Assembly: GCA_012034615.1 (NCBI GenBank)
Contig: JAAUPA010000005.1
Coordinates: 1-52,998, forward strand
DNA from: Leptolyngbyaceae cyanobacterium CSU_1_4
GTDB taxonomy: Bacteria > Cyanobacteriota > Cyanobacteriia > Elainellales > Elainellaceae
Reading direction: 5' to 3'
Length of the DNA stretch: 52,998 nt
Positions within the stretch are counted from its first letter, which is position 1; each line of letters opens with the position of its first letter. Shown here piece by piece: positions 22,451 to 33,009 of this stretch. The position numbers were made by a program, and so were the translations under genes. The notes beneath the pieces were generated by a model. That model was not told the DNA's origin, searched no databases, and saw nothing but the letters and a program-made list of their open reading frames with translations.

Positions 22451-24013
22451 ATGACTCTATCCCACCCGTCTTCTTCCGAGAATTCCACCCCCATAGCAGG
22501 CGTTCAAAAAATTAGCACCCTGATCGAAGGCTTCGACGACATTAGCCACGGCGGCTTGCCCATTGGGCGCACCACCCTAGTCAGCGGCACATCGGGCACA
22601 GGAAAAACCATGTTTGCCGTTCAGTTTCTTTACTACGGCATTACTCAGTTTGATGAACCGGGCATCTTTGTCACCTTTGAAGAATCTCCTGCCGACGTGA
22701 TTAAGAACGCCTGTAGCTTTGGCTGGGACTTGCAAAAATTTGTTGATGAAGGCAAACTCTTCATTCTTGATGCCTCCCCCGATCCGGATGGTCAAGACGT
22801 GATTGGCAACTTCGATCTCTCTGCGCTGATCGAACGCATCCAATACGCCATTCGTAAATACAAAGCTCGCCGCGTTTCCATCGATTCGGTTACCGCTGTA
22901 TTTCAGCAGTACGATGCCGCTTCCGTCGTTCGCCGCGAAATTTTCCGGCTGGTGGCTCGGCTGAAGCAGGTCGGTGCTACAACCATTATGACGACTGAGC
23001 GGGTTGAGGAATACGGACCAGTTGCCCGGTTTGGGGTTGAAGAATTTGTGTCGGACAATGTGGTGATTGTTCGCAACGTTCTTGAAGGCGAACGTCGTCG
23101 CCGCACGATCGAAATTCTCAAGCTGCGCGGCACCACCCATATGAAGGGCGAATATCCGTTCACAATTACGAAGGATGGGATCAATATCTTTCCGTTGGGG
23201 GCTATGCGTCTGACGCAGCGATCGTCTAATACTCGCGTTTCGTCGGGCGTTAAGGTTCTAGATACCATGTGTGGCGGCGGTTTTTTCAAAGACTCGATCA
23301 TTTTGGCAACGGGGGCTACGGGCACGGGCAAAACCCTTCTAGTCAGCAAGTTTATCCAAGATGCTTGCCTCAAAGGAGAACGCGCTATTTTGTTTGCTTA
23401 TGAAGAGTCTCGGGCACAGCTATCCCGCAACGCCTACTCTTGGGGGACAGATTTTGAAGAACTAGAACAAAAAGGACTGCTGAAAATTCTTTGCACCTAT
23501 CCTGAATCCTCGGGCTTGGAAGATCATTTACAAACGATCAAATCTGAAATTGCTGAATTTAAGCCTGCCAGAATTGCGATCGATTCTCTTTCTGCCTTGG
23601 CGCGAGGAGTCAGTAACAACGCTTTCCGACAGTTTGTGATTGGGGTAACGGGTTTTGCGAAGCAAGAAGAAATCACGGGTTTCTTTACTAACACAACGGA
23701 TCAATTTATGGGATCTAACTCCATCACCAATTCTCATATTTCCACCATCACCGACACGATTTTGATGCTGCAATATGTGGAAATTCGGGGCGAAATGGCG
23801 CGGGCAATTAACGTGTTTAAGATGCGCGGTTCTTGGCATGATAAGGGCATTCGGGAGTATGTCATTAGTGATCAGGGTCCCGAAATTAAAGAATCGTTCC
23901 GCAACTTTGAGGGCATCATTAGCGGTTCGCCTAGCCGAATTGCGGGGGATGAAAAGAATGAACTCTCTCGAATTGTGCGCGCGTTTCAGGATAAAACCGA
24001 GGAAGAAGGTTAG
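22451..24013 (+). CDS. kaiC: Circadian clock ATPase/autokinase KaiC
   Basis: KaiC is the hexameric double-RecA-fold ATPase whose phosphorylation cycle keeps circadian time. The 520-residue protein has CI and CII domains with P-loops GTSGTGKT (46-53) and GATGTGKT (288-295). Catalytic Glu pairs are seen in FEESP and YEESR. The phosphosites of CII are conserved at exactly S431/T432 (SHISTITDT). The C-terminal tail (SPSRIAGDEKNELSRIVRAFQDK) is the KaiA-binding A-loop region. This indicates a true KaiC1-type clock protein rather than a KaiC-like paralogue. Its stop codon overlaps the stop of the convergent SWIM gene (24010-24013). The frame is intact although kaiA is broken, again pointing to sequencing error in kaiA. 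Confidence 0.98.
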   Translation: MTLSHPSSSENSTPIAGVQKISTLIEGFDDISHGGLPIGRTTLVSGTSGTGKTMFAVQFLYYGITQFDEPGIFVTFEESPADVIKNACSFGWDLQKFVDEGKLFILDASPDPDGQDVIGNFDLSALIERIQYAIRKYKARRVSIDSVTAVFQQYDAASVVRREIFRLVARLKQVGATTIMTTERVEEYGPVARFGVEEFVSDNVVIVRNVLEGERRRRTIEILKLRGTTHMKGEYPFTITKDGINIFPLGAMRLTQRSSNTRVSSGVKVLDTMCGGGFFKDSIILATGATGTGKTLLVSKFIQDACLKGERAILFAYEESRAQLSRNAYSWGTDFEELEQKGLLKILCTYPESSGLEDHLQTIKSEIAEFKPARIAIDSLSALARGVSNNAFRQFVIGVTGFAKQEEITGFFTNTTDQFMGSNSITNSHISTITDTILMLQYVEIRGEMARAINVFKMRGSWHDKGIREYVISDQGPEIKESFRNFEGIISGSPSRIAGDEKNELSRIVRAFQDKTEEEG

Positions 24014-24846
24014 AGGGCTCCTTTGTTTTTCGTCTTCACCCGTTGATATAATTCTTCCATTGCTTCAATAAAGGATCCTTCTTTCTGCCAAAACGGCGGA
24101 AAATCTCCTTGCTTTTTCACAACGATCGCCCTCACTCCGCTGGGTGTTGCCTCCTCAAAGCTGGGAGGTAGCCGCTTTGCGCCTTGCCAAAACTCCTTCA
24201 GCGTGACTGTCTCAGCTTTTGCTGTGGTCGGTTGAGTGTAATAAGATTCTGCTGCCTGAGGCTCTGTTGCCTGAGCCGTCAATTCTGCTGAAAGCGCCAT
24301 GCCTAAAGGCGTTTTTGCCAGTTCAGTTTGCAACACTGCTTTTGAAAGCCCCCGCAGTTCAAACAGCAAAAATGGGTCTTGGTCGAGTTCGGCAGCAACT
24401 AGATAGTAAACTCCGGCAATGTGTTTACAGGGGTTGCTGTCATCGGGGCAAGAGCAGGAGGTTTGGAAGTCTTGGCGATCGTGCGGTAAAAGGTGAAGCC
24501 CTAGGGCAGAGAATGCCTCCTCAATGTTGTCGGGCATTTCGTTGAGCAGCAGTTTGGAAATGAAGCTCGCTTTAGATGCCATTTGGGCGATCGCCACTGC
24601 CCACTTTGCCTGACTGATGGGCTGAAGTTCGATCTGGGTTTTGTAGAGCGGCTCCTGGTAAACCCCAAAATAAGGATTCACCGATCCTCTCACCTCTGCC
24701 CTCACGATGCCATCACTGATTTTAAAGCTCTTGACCTTACTGCCGCGCGCGTAGGATCGCCCCCGTCCGAGCCGCCCAGGGTCAGTGAAGGTTTCCAACG
24801 CCTCAATAAATTTATTGCCCCACCACGTCCGGGTAAATTGTGGCAT
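24010..24846 (-). CDS. SWIM zinc-finger protein
   Basis: The 278-residue protein carries the SWIM motif CxCxnCxH in the form SCSCPDDSNPCKHIAGVYY (about residue 135). SWIM domains are DNA- or protein-binding zinc fingers. In bacteria they are often encoded beside SNF2-type helicases, as here. The N-terminal part (TWWGNKFIEALETFTDPGRL and RGRSYARGSKVKSF) is typical of this companion family. I prefer ATG at 24846 (MPQFTRTWW), about 11 bases after GGAGG, over TTG at 24864. The helicase gene ends 38 bases upstream, so the pair is an operon. The specific task is unknown; a joint role in chromosome remodelling or DNA repair is inference. Confidence 0.85.
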   Translation of the reverse strand: MPQFTRTWWGNKFIEALETFTDPGRLGRGRSYARGSKVKSFKISDGIVRAEVRGSVNPYFGVYQEPLYKTQIELQPISQAKWAVAIAQMASKASFISKLLLNEMPDNIEEAFSALGLHLLPHDRQDFQTSCSCPDDSNPCKHIAGVYYLVAAELDQDPFLLFELRGLSKAVLQTELAKTPLGMALSAELTAQATEPQAAESYYTQPTTAKAETVTLKEFWQGAKRLPPSFEEATPSGVRAIVVKKQGDFPPFWQKEGSFIEAMEELYQRVKTKNKGAL

Positions 24847-24884
24847 TTTTGCTCTAGCCTCCAAAATATTTTTAATCTAAATTT

Positions 24885-27800
24885 CTAATCTAAAACCGCG
24901 TTGCGATTGAGCTTAATTAATTTTTTAAATGCCTCATTGTCTAACTCTGTGAGCCACGATTCATCCGAACCGACGATCGCCCCTGCCAATTTCTTTTTAT
25001 CTTCAATCATCTGATCAATTTTTTCTTCCAGCGTCCCGATCGCCACAAACTTATGAACAAACACATTCTTTTTCTGCCCGATCCGAAAAGCGCGATCGGT
25101 TGCTTGGTCTTCAACTGCCGGATTCCACCAGCGATCGAAATGGAAAACATGATTGGCTCTGGTCAACGTAATGCCCACACCGCCCGCTTTGAGCGACAAA
25201 ATAAACACTGATGGTTCTGATTCTGGCTCTTGAAATTCTGCAATCATGCGTTCGCGCTTGTCGCGGCTGGTGCCTCCATGAATGTAGTAAGTGTTATAAT
25301 GCAGCGTTTGTTTAATGTATTTTTCTAATGCACTTCCCAATTCTGTGAACTGAGTAAAAATTAATACACTTTCACCTTCAGACTTGATTTCCTCGATCAA
25401 TTCAGTCAATCGTTCTAGTTTGTGCGATCGCTCGGGTGTAAATTCGCTCTCATCTTGCAAAAATTGACGAGGATGATTACAAACTTGCTTCAGTTTCAAC
25501 AGCGTTGCCAAAATCATCCCTTTACGCTTCATTCCTGTGGTCTCATCAATTTCTTGCTCAACCTCTTTGACGATCGCCTCATAGAGTGAAGCTTGCTCTT
25601 GGGTCAGGTTGCAGTAAAGCTTTTGCTCAACTTTATCGGGTAAATCTTGAATAATCGACGGATCGGTTTTAACGCGACGGAGAATGAACGGCTCTACCAA
25701 TTTCTTCAACGTTGCGGCTTGAGTGCGATCGTTATTTTTTTTGAATCGGCACCTCAAATAATTTCCGAAACTGCGCTTCTCTGCCCAAATAGCCTGGATT
25801 AAGGAAATTAAAAATTGACCATAAATCTAGCAAGCGGTTTTCAACAGGCGTTCCGGTGAGCGCCAAACGGTGAGTGGCAGGAAGCTTTAGGATCGCCTTA
25901 GTCTGCGCTGCCTGGGGATTTTTGATGTTTTGTGCTTCATCCACCACCAGCCGATGCCACGCCACGCTGCTCAATAGTTTCTCGTCTTTACGCGCCAAGG
26001 TAAACGAGGTAATCAACACATCATAGTTTTGCAGCGTCGCTTGAAATTCTTTAGCATCTTGTAGACGCTGGCTGCCATGATGAACCTGCGATCGCAGTTC
26101 TGGGGCAAACTTTTCCATCTCTTTTTGCCAGTTACCCACCACCGAAGTGGGCGCAATTAAGAGCGTCGGTAAAATGGCTGGGGCGATCGCTCCCTTCACT
26201 TTGCCCTTTTGAGGCGGCACCTCTCGCTCTTGCAGCAATCTAGCAATCACCTGCGCCGACTTCCCCAAACCCATATCATCGGCAAGGCAACCATTTAGCC
26301 CCAAACTTTCTAGATAACTCAACCAAGACACGCCCCGCTTTTGATAGTCTCGCAGCTTGCCCTGAAATTTTGCCGGATCAGAAATTACCTCTAGCTGGCT
26401 TTTATCATTTAGCTTCTCCAACATTTCAGATAATGCCCGATCGCGCTCGACCTCTAGCTGTTCGCTTGCCTCTCCCTCCGCCGTTAACCGCATGAAGTCA
26501 ATCAAGCTTAAATTAGGGTTCTCTTGGCGGTGTTTTTTCCAGAACTCCAGCATCTCCTGCATCTTGTCCTGATCCAGCTCCATCCATTGTCCTCGAAATT
26601 GCACCAGCGGTGTTTTAGCGTTCACCAACTGCTGCCATTCCTGTTCACTAACCAATTCTCCCCCGATCGCCAACTCATATTTATATTCCACTAACGAGTC
26701 TGCTGAAAAGTAGCCCTTCCCCTGGCTGCTGCCGCTTTTGCTAAACCCTTTCGCCCGGAGGCGAACCTTTGCCCGCTGCCGTCCTTTCGGAGTCCACCAA
26801 GCAGGCACAATCACTTTGTATCCGGCATCTTCCAGCACCCAAGCCGACTCGTTGAGGAAGGCAAATGCGTCATCGAGGCTAAGCCGAATGCTGGCAGGTT
26901 CATTGGTTTCTAGCCCCGTCCAAAGTTGAGGATAAATGCGGGCAGCATAGCCCAGATTGGTCAGCAAATGTTGCTGAAAGTGATCGCCAAATTGCTTTTG
27001 CAGTTGCTTCTGCTGAAAAGCGCGCCAGTACTCTTGCAACGGCATTCGTAAAGACGGGTCTTTTTTAGAAGCCACCTGGAATTCTAAAATCCAATCTTGA
27101 TCAGGCTGATTAGGCGATCGCAGTTGAAAGCACAGAGAGAACGGAGCAACGAATTGATTACGGGTAATGCGATCGCGCCAAGTTTGCCATTGCCGATATT
27201 GCTCTAACGTAGCTGGAACAGCTCTTTTGGGGTTTAGGCAAAAGTCGAGCAAAGATCCTGAAATCTTAGTTTCAAACGTTGCCGGAACAGGCGTTTGCTG
27301 AACAATTTCTGTAATTAAACATTCTGAAAAATGTCGCAGCAGCCGTTCTCGCTCATAAAACCTGGGCGTGTCTGGTGGTTTAGAAAAACCCGATACACAA
27401 ACCAGCGGCATCCATTCCTCGTAGCGTTGCACTTCTGTTTCATATTGAGCGGAAACAATTTCCCATCCTGGATAGATCTCAAAGCTAGAAGCAGTCTTTT
27501 CAGCTTTTGTATTTTTCTCAGCCCCCACAGCTTTTTTGCGCCCCCGAGCGGCTGTTCCCGTACTTTTGGGTTTGCTTTGAAAAGCGGCGATCGCCGTAGT
27601 TTCTCGATAGCGCAACGCCGGAATGTATTGATCTTTAAGAATAATTTGCTTAAAGAACTGCGTGTAGTGATGCCAGAACAGGAGATCTGCTCCAAACTGA
27701 ACCTCTGCCAAATGATGAAGCGCAGTAAAATGCAGTTCGTTCAATACCTTAATGATGCTATGAGGGGCGATCGCCAAGCAATCAATTTGCCAATATTGCC

Positions 27801-28143
27801 ATGCAAACGTTTCGGGCAAATCTGCCTCTAGATATCGCGCCAGTTCCAAAGACGGCAACGGCTGCTGGTTGGCACTAGGTAATAAAAAATGTTGAGGGGC
27901 GATCGCAGCTTCTAGCCCTGTAGCCGTCTGATTTTTGGTTTGATTTTCTGAGGTTGGCAGTTTAATTCCTGCTTCGTTACCCAGAAATTCGGCTAATGCT
28001 GCTTGATGCAATGAATAGGAATGACCTTGAGTTTTTCCTCGTTGCCCGTTGCCTTCAGTCGTTTCAACCCAAAGATAGAACGTTCCACCTTGAACAAAAT
28101 GATTTGCTGCTTGAGGAATCCATGTGCCGTGCAGGATTTTCAT
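24885..28143 (-). CDS. SNF2/Rad54-family helicase (frameshifted as sequenced)
   Basis: This is a superfamily 2 ATP-dependent DNA translocase. The first frame (from 28143, MKILHGTWIP) has a long N-terminal SNF2-associated region (about residues 1-580). The SNF2_N core follows, with motif I LADDMGLGKSAQVIARLL, motif Ia LLIAPTSVVGNWQKE, motif II DEAQNIKNP and motif III LTGTPVENRL. It stops after FEVPIQKK. Removing one T from the eight-T run at 25735-25742 restores IQKNNDRTQAATLKKLVEPF and continues into the helicase C domain (TQFTELGSALEKYI, SLKAGGVGITLTRANHV, DRAFRIGQKKNVFVHKF). The joined product is 1085 residues. It is co-oriented with the SWIM gene downstream and the likely partner of that protein. 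Confidence 0.92.
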
Positions 28144-28209
28144 GGGCAGTACCAAAGGTGACCTTTAGCACCCTATGATATCAGGATTAATCAGGTTTGA
28201 TGCAGGTCT

Positions 28210-28965
28210 TTAGCCTTGGCTAACAAACGACAAAACTCTTGCTTCCTCTGCCTCGATCGCACTCAGATCTTCCAAGGCTGTGGTTAAGTCTCCTCCCAAC
28301 TGCTTCGCATTTTGTTTGGCGCTGGGCTGATTGTATTGAGCCACCTCAATCGGTTCACCAATCCGAATCATCACCTCACAGCCCCAACGGGGAATAGCAT
28401 GGCTATACCGGAGGGTAATGGGCACAACCTTAATGCCTAAACCGGGCTGATTAGACTCAGCTTGCAGCGCCAGCCGAATTAACCCTGGCTTTAGGGGATT
28501 AATTTCATGATTGCGGAAAATATTGCCCTCTGGAAAAACCACCATCATTTGCCGGTCTTGCAAAACCTTAATGCCGTAGCGCAAACTGGCGACCGAAGGA
28601 TTCTTAGGGTTAATGGGAAATCCACCTAGCCTTTTTAAAATCCATCCCTGCAACCCTTCTGCTTCGTCTTGCGTCACCATAAAGTGCATGTCTCTGCCTG
28701 TCACCAAGCGTCCGGTGGCAAAGGCAATTAAGATACCGTCCCAGCGCGATCGATGGGTTGGGGCTAACACGACTGAACCTTCGAGCGGTAAGTTTTCCTG
28801 CCCCACAATTTCAATACGCTTGAAAAATAAGGGCAGAATGAGCCGACAAAGAAAATACGACAAAGGGATTAACCAAGGTGAAAAGCGAGAATTAATGGCA
28901 GTAATAGGTTGAGTAGAAGATGTAGTTTCCATCGACATAAGGGAAGAAGTGAGCATTGCCGTCAT
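28210..28965 (-). CDS. plsC: 1-acyl-sn-glycerol-3-phosphate acyltransferase-like (PlsC)
   Basis: The 251-residue LPLAT-family protein likely acylates lysophosphatidate in membrane lipid synthesis. Motif I is APTHRSRWDGI (HX4D catalytic pair; about residue 71). The substrate-binding motif is FPEGNIFRNHEINPLKPGLI (about residue 145), preceded by LGGFPINPKN. A hydrophobic N-terminal stretch (WLIPLSYFLCRLILPLFF) suggests monotopic membrane attachment. ATG at 28965 opens the frame, but several further Met codons within the first 12 residues are possible starts. It lies 66 bases downstream of the SNF2 gene. The substrate (lysophosphatidate versus another lysolipid) cannot be told. Confidence 0.85.
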   Translation of the reverse strand: MTAMLTSSLMSMETTSSTQPITAINSRFSPWLIPLSYFLCRLILPLFFKRIEIVGQENLPLEGSVVLAPTHRSRWDGILIAFATGRLVTGRDMHFMVTQDEAEGLQGWILKRLGGFPINPKNPSVASLRYGIKVLQDRQMMVVFPEGNIFRNHEINPLKPGLIRLALQAESNQPGLGIKVVPITLRYSHAIPRWGCEVMIRIGEPIEVAQYNQPSAKQNAKQLGGDLTTALEDLSAIEAEEARVLSFVSQG

Positions 28966-29157
28966 AAATTAAAAAACTGCGGTTCAAGTTGCGATCGAAG
29001 ACTCCTTAACACCTACAAACAACATAGCGGCTTATGGGCTAGTGCCGTTTTATGGGTGGACAGTTCTAAATCCTGTCATGTACGTCACAGTTTTTGAATT
29101 GCCCCCGACAAGCCCGCGCTCAGCATTCCCCCTCCCTGATCTGTTCCTGACACCGAA

Positions 29158-29184
29158 TAAAAATGGGAGCAATATCTGCTCCCT
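29158..29184 (-). terminator. Terminator after the aldehyde dehydrogenase gene
   Basis: On the minus strand GGGAGC (29183-29178) pairs with GCTCCC (29170-29165) around a 7-base loop. A/T-rich sequence with a five-T run follows (ATTTTTATT). It lies 47 bases past the aldehyde dehydrogenase stop. The remaining spacer up to the PlsC start (28966-29157) shows nothing else. Confidence 0.7.
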
Positions 29185-29230
29185 CAGAAGATTGTGGCAG
29201 TGAGTTATGCCAGTGAACTATGCCAGAAAC

Positions 29231-30638
29231 CTATTTGCCCATCATGCGTTTAACGCCTTCTAGTTTTCCGGCGTAGGGCGCATACCGCAGTTTGATGTCG
29301 AGCCAAAAGGGCTTGTAAAAAATACTTTTACGATGGGAAAAAGTGTCGAAGCTGAACTTGCCGTGATAACTGCCCATGCCGCTGCTGCCCACTCCGCCAA
29401 AAGGAAGCGCATGAGGCGCAATTTGCATGATGGTTTCGTTGATGGCAACGCCACCCGAAGAAGTTTCTTCTAGAACGCGGTTTTGAACGAGTTTGCTTTT
29501 GGAAAAAACGTAAAGGGCGAGAGGTTTGGGGCGAGCGTTGATTTGGGCGATCGCCTCTCCTAAGTCCTCGTATTCCAAAATGGGGAGGATGGGTCCAAAA
29601 ATCTCATCTTGCATGATGGCATCAGCCCAACTCACCTGATCGATGAGCGTGGGTGCGATGTAGCGTTCTGCTGGCTGGGTCTCGCCGCCCATTAAAATTT
29701 TCCCTTGCAATAAATCTGCTAGCCGCGAAAAATGCCGATCGCTAATAATCCGCCCATAGTCGGGGCTTTGGGACGGATCGTTGCCATAAAAATTCGCAGA
29801 TAGTTTTTTGCAAAGCGCCGATGAGGGCAGGCTTAATTTGCCGATCGACCAGCAGATAGTCGGGCGCGACGCAAGTTTGTCCGGCATTTAGAAATTTGCC
29901 CCAAACAATACGGCGGGCTGTCAATTCAAGCGGCACATCGCGATCGACAATGCAGGGGCTTTTGCCGCCTAGCTCTAGGGTAACCGGAGTGAGATGCTGG
30001 GCTGCGGCTGCCATGACAACTTTCCCGATCGCCGTTCCACCCGTAAAAAAGATATGGTCAAATCGTTCCTCCAACAGCGTTTGGCTGGTTTCTATGCCGC
30101 CTTCTACCACCGCAATATACTGAGGCGCAAAGGTGGCTTGAATAATTTGGGCAATGATTTGCGAGGTATGGGGAGCGAGTTCCGACGGCTTCAGCAAGGC
30201 GCAATTGCCTGCCGCGATCGCCCCCCACCAAGGGCGCAATCATGAGTTGAAAGGGATAATTCCAAGGGCTGATAATTAGGACAACGCCAGAGGCTCTGGG
30301 CGAATGTGGGCCCTAGAGGGGAAGGTAAAGAGGGAGGTCGAGACGGTTTGCGGCTTAGCCCAGGCGCGAAGGTGTTTGAGGGTGTAGTCAATTTCTTCAG
30401 TCACCCCCACCTCGGTCAGGTAAGCCTCAAATTCAGGTTTACCCAAATCGGCGTGAATGGCGGCAACAATGTCAGCCTGACGATGAAGAATGGCTTGTTT
30501 GAGGGCTTTGAGCTGGGCTAGGCGAAAGTCAATGCTGTGGGTTTGCCGGGTGCTGAAAAAGGCGCGTTGCTGAGAGAGCAAGGTTTGAATGCGATCGCGG
30601 CTTGCTTCACGATGCTCAATCGGCGTAGTCAATGTCAT
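29231..30638 (-). CDS. Aldehyde dehydrogenase, family 3-like (three frameshifts as sequenced)
   Basis: An NAD(P)-dependent aldehyde dehydrogenase; the family-3 look suggests a long-chain (fatty) aldehyde substrate, which cyanobacteria oxidise to fatty acid. Three frames must be joined: add C at 30287-30288 (restoring PEPLGVVLIISPWNYPF), remove C from the six-C run at 30231-30236 (restoring MIAPLVGAIAAGNCALLKPSE), and remove A from the five-A run at 29788-29792 (restoring FYGNDPSQSPDYGRI). The 468-residue product then shows the FFTGGTAIGKVV cofactor loop, LELGGKSP with the general-base Glu, the nucleophile in NAGQTCVAPDYLL, EIFGPILPIL and the FGGVGSSGMGSYHGKFSFDTF-type C-terminus. It lies 32 bases downstream of recJ's stop on the opposite flank of a short spacer, but is read away from it on the same strand. 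Confidence 0.88.
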
Positions 30639-30670
30639 CCTGAATTTCCTCTTTCACTTTATCTATCTTT

Positions 30671-33009
30671 TTACTGTATCAATCCCCGCACAGTCTGATA
30701 AGCAATGGCTTGAATTGTGGTCATCGGTACTTTGTAAAAATACTGACGATGGAATTGCTCTTCTTGAAGAATTTCCAAAAAGTCGGCAACCCTTGCGGTA
30801 TCTGCGAAACAGCGCGCGCGATCGGAGTCTGTTTTCTGCTCCAAACGTTCATTCGGGCGATAGCTTAAATGGAGTTGCTCACCCTGACGATCGACCGTAA
30901 ACCCTAATAACTCCAAGGTTTGAAAGCCAAGCCGCACTGCCCGATCGCTCAGCTCTAACGTTTGCATCACCTGAGTATAGGTTACGGTTTTGCCCGTGCG
31001 GCTCAGATATTTGGCAATGCCCACCAGCTTTTGCCAGGTTTGGCTGGGTGAGGTCATTGCAGGAGCAGAATAGGCGATCGCCAACTTTTGCTGAGTTTGC
31101 ACTGCTTGGCGAAACAGAGTTTGCAGCTCATTCCAATGACTAGGGCATTGATTGATTTGCAGAACTCCAGCGGTTGGCGGTGGAGATGCCCCCCGACAAT
31201 CTAGCAGCCAATCGAGCTGAATGCTGGAGGCAAGGGTACGGGTGGGGCGCAGGGCAATGAGGCGGACTTCATAGCGTTTTTTGGCGGTGTTGAACTCTAG
31301 CTCGGCGATCGCATCACAGCGTCCGGGCAAAATTTCGTCCCGGTAATGCTCCCACCAAACGCCCGGAAATCCCAGCTTTGTTCCTTCATCCCACAGTTCA
31401 AATTCCGTTTTAATGTAGCGAACTTTCTGCCCTCGCCAATCTTCAACATTGCGATGCCAAACTTTTTCAAACCAGCAGTTTGGAATCAACAATCGTGGAG
31501 CCGGATTTCCTATCCCATACGGCTCCAACAGCTTTAGCTCCCGAAATAAGTCTTGTCCCAATTCTGCCACCGTGACCGTTAAGTCTGCTCGCAACTCAGC
31601 CAAGGTCACCCAGGGCTGTTGCGCTCGAAGCTGGCGATTGAGGGCGGCGGCAAGTAGCTCGATATGGTCGATCGGCACTCTGACATCCATTGCCAGCGAA
31701 TGTCCGCCAAAGCTGCTGAGCCAATGCGATTGTTCTTTTAACAAAGTATGCAAGTCGATCGATTCGGGCGATCGCGCTGCCCCTCGCGCCTCGTGGACGG
31801 CAGCGGCAACAGGCTCTGTCGTGAGCTCTGTGGTCAACAAAATGACCGGACGCTGATACTCTCGCACCATCTGCGCCGCCACGAGTCCCAACACCTCAAC
31901 CGACCACTGCGGATCACTCAGGACAATGGCTTGGGTCGTCGATAAATCGAGCTGGGCAATCCGGGCTTTAACCTGCTGAGCTATGTCCTTTTGCAAAGCC
32001 TTACAACGAATGTTCGATAGCTCTGTCTCTTCTGCCAAATGCTGACAACGGGAAGCATCCCGGCTGGTCAATAGTTCTACACAAAATCGAGCATCGCTCT
32101 GAATGCAGCTAATGGCGTTAATGCGAGAACCTAAACCAAAGGAAAGATCGGTGGGACGATCGCCACTTCGTTTACAAAGCTCTAATAGCCGGACAAGCCC
32201 GGGGCGCTGGGTTTGCTGCAATTTGGCAATGCCGATTTGTGCCAAATATCGTCCGTCGCCTCTAAGTTCTACTCGGTCGGCAAGTAGCCCGATCGCCACT
32301 AAATCTAACAGATCTTCTAGGGGGCGCTGGGGCATTTCTGGCAAGGTTTCGTACATCGCCTCAACTAATTTGTACGCTAGGGCAACCGCTGATAGACGGG
32401 CAAGGGGATGGTGGGTTGGCAGCGAATGAGAATTAATCACGGCGATCGCGGGGGGCGATCGGCAGGATAATGATCCACCACAATCACATCCATGCCTAGC
32501 CTTTTCGCATACTCAATCTCCCTAACGTTCGGACTGCCTGCGCCGCCTGCAATGATTAGTGAGCAGTCGGACAAAGCATCAATTCCCGCGATCGAGAGTC
32601 CATGGGGCTCAGTGAAGCGATTGGGAATAAAATAGGTTAAATTGTCGGCCGAGAAAAATTGTTCCAACCCTTCCCTCAATACGGCAGTCGCAGTGATGCC
32701 ATCTACATCAAAGTCGCCCCAAATCATCACCTGCTCGCCCTGCTGTTGAGCGCGTGCTAATCGGTTGACCGCCCGCTGCATTTCTTCGCCCAAAGCAAAT
32801 GAGCTGCTGGGTTGATAAGCCTTTGGGTTTAAAAAACCTGCGAGCTGGTTAGGGTCGCGGATGCCTCGTTGCCAAAGCAGTTGAGCGACATACTGTCCTT
32901 CCCAACGTCCGGCATCCTGTCCCATCGCTTTCTGCTGACGCACGATCGCCAACCACTCGTCCGGGATCTCAGCCACACTCGGCACCCACCATTCCAAAGA
33001 ATCGACCAT
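30671..33009 (-). CDS. recJ: RecJ-like DHH-family protein with degenerate active site (frameshifted as sequenced)
   Basis: RecJ is a 5'-3' single-strand DNA exonuclease. The N-terminal frame (33009-32437) has motif I WGDFDVDGITATAV (Asp residues at 99-103) but then stops. Adding one C to the six-C run (plus-strand G at 32450-32455) restores DRPPAIAVINSHSLPTHHPL and joins the rest, 779 residues in all. The phosphoesterase-2 motif LLDLVAIGLLADRVEL and the DHHA1/OB-like C-terminal regions are present. Two metal-binding motifs differ from the family: where D-x-G is expected there is IIAGGAGSPN (152-161), and DHH is replaced by DHY (179-181). These are not explained by the frameshift. The protein may be an inactive or altered paralogue; a canonical RecJ could be elsewhere in the genome. 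Confidence 0.82.

Noticed and set aside
30671-33009. recJ pieces as two separate genes
   Set aside because: The two frames are joined by one base in a six-C run and the joint reads DRPPAIAVINSHSLP, normal RecJ continuation. It is one gene.
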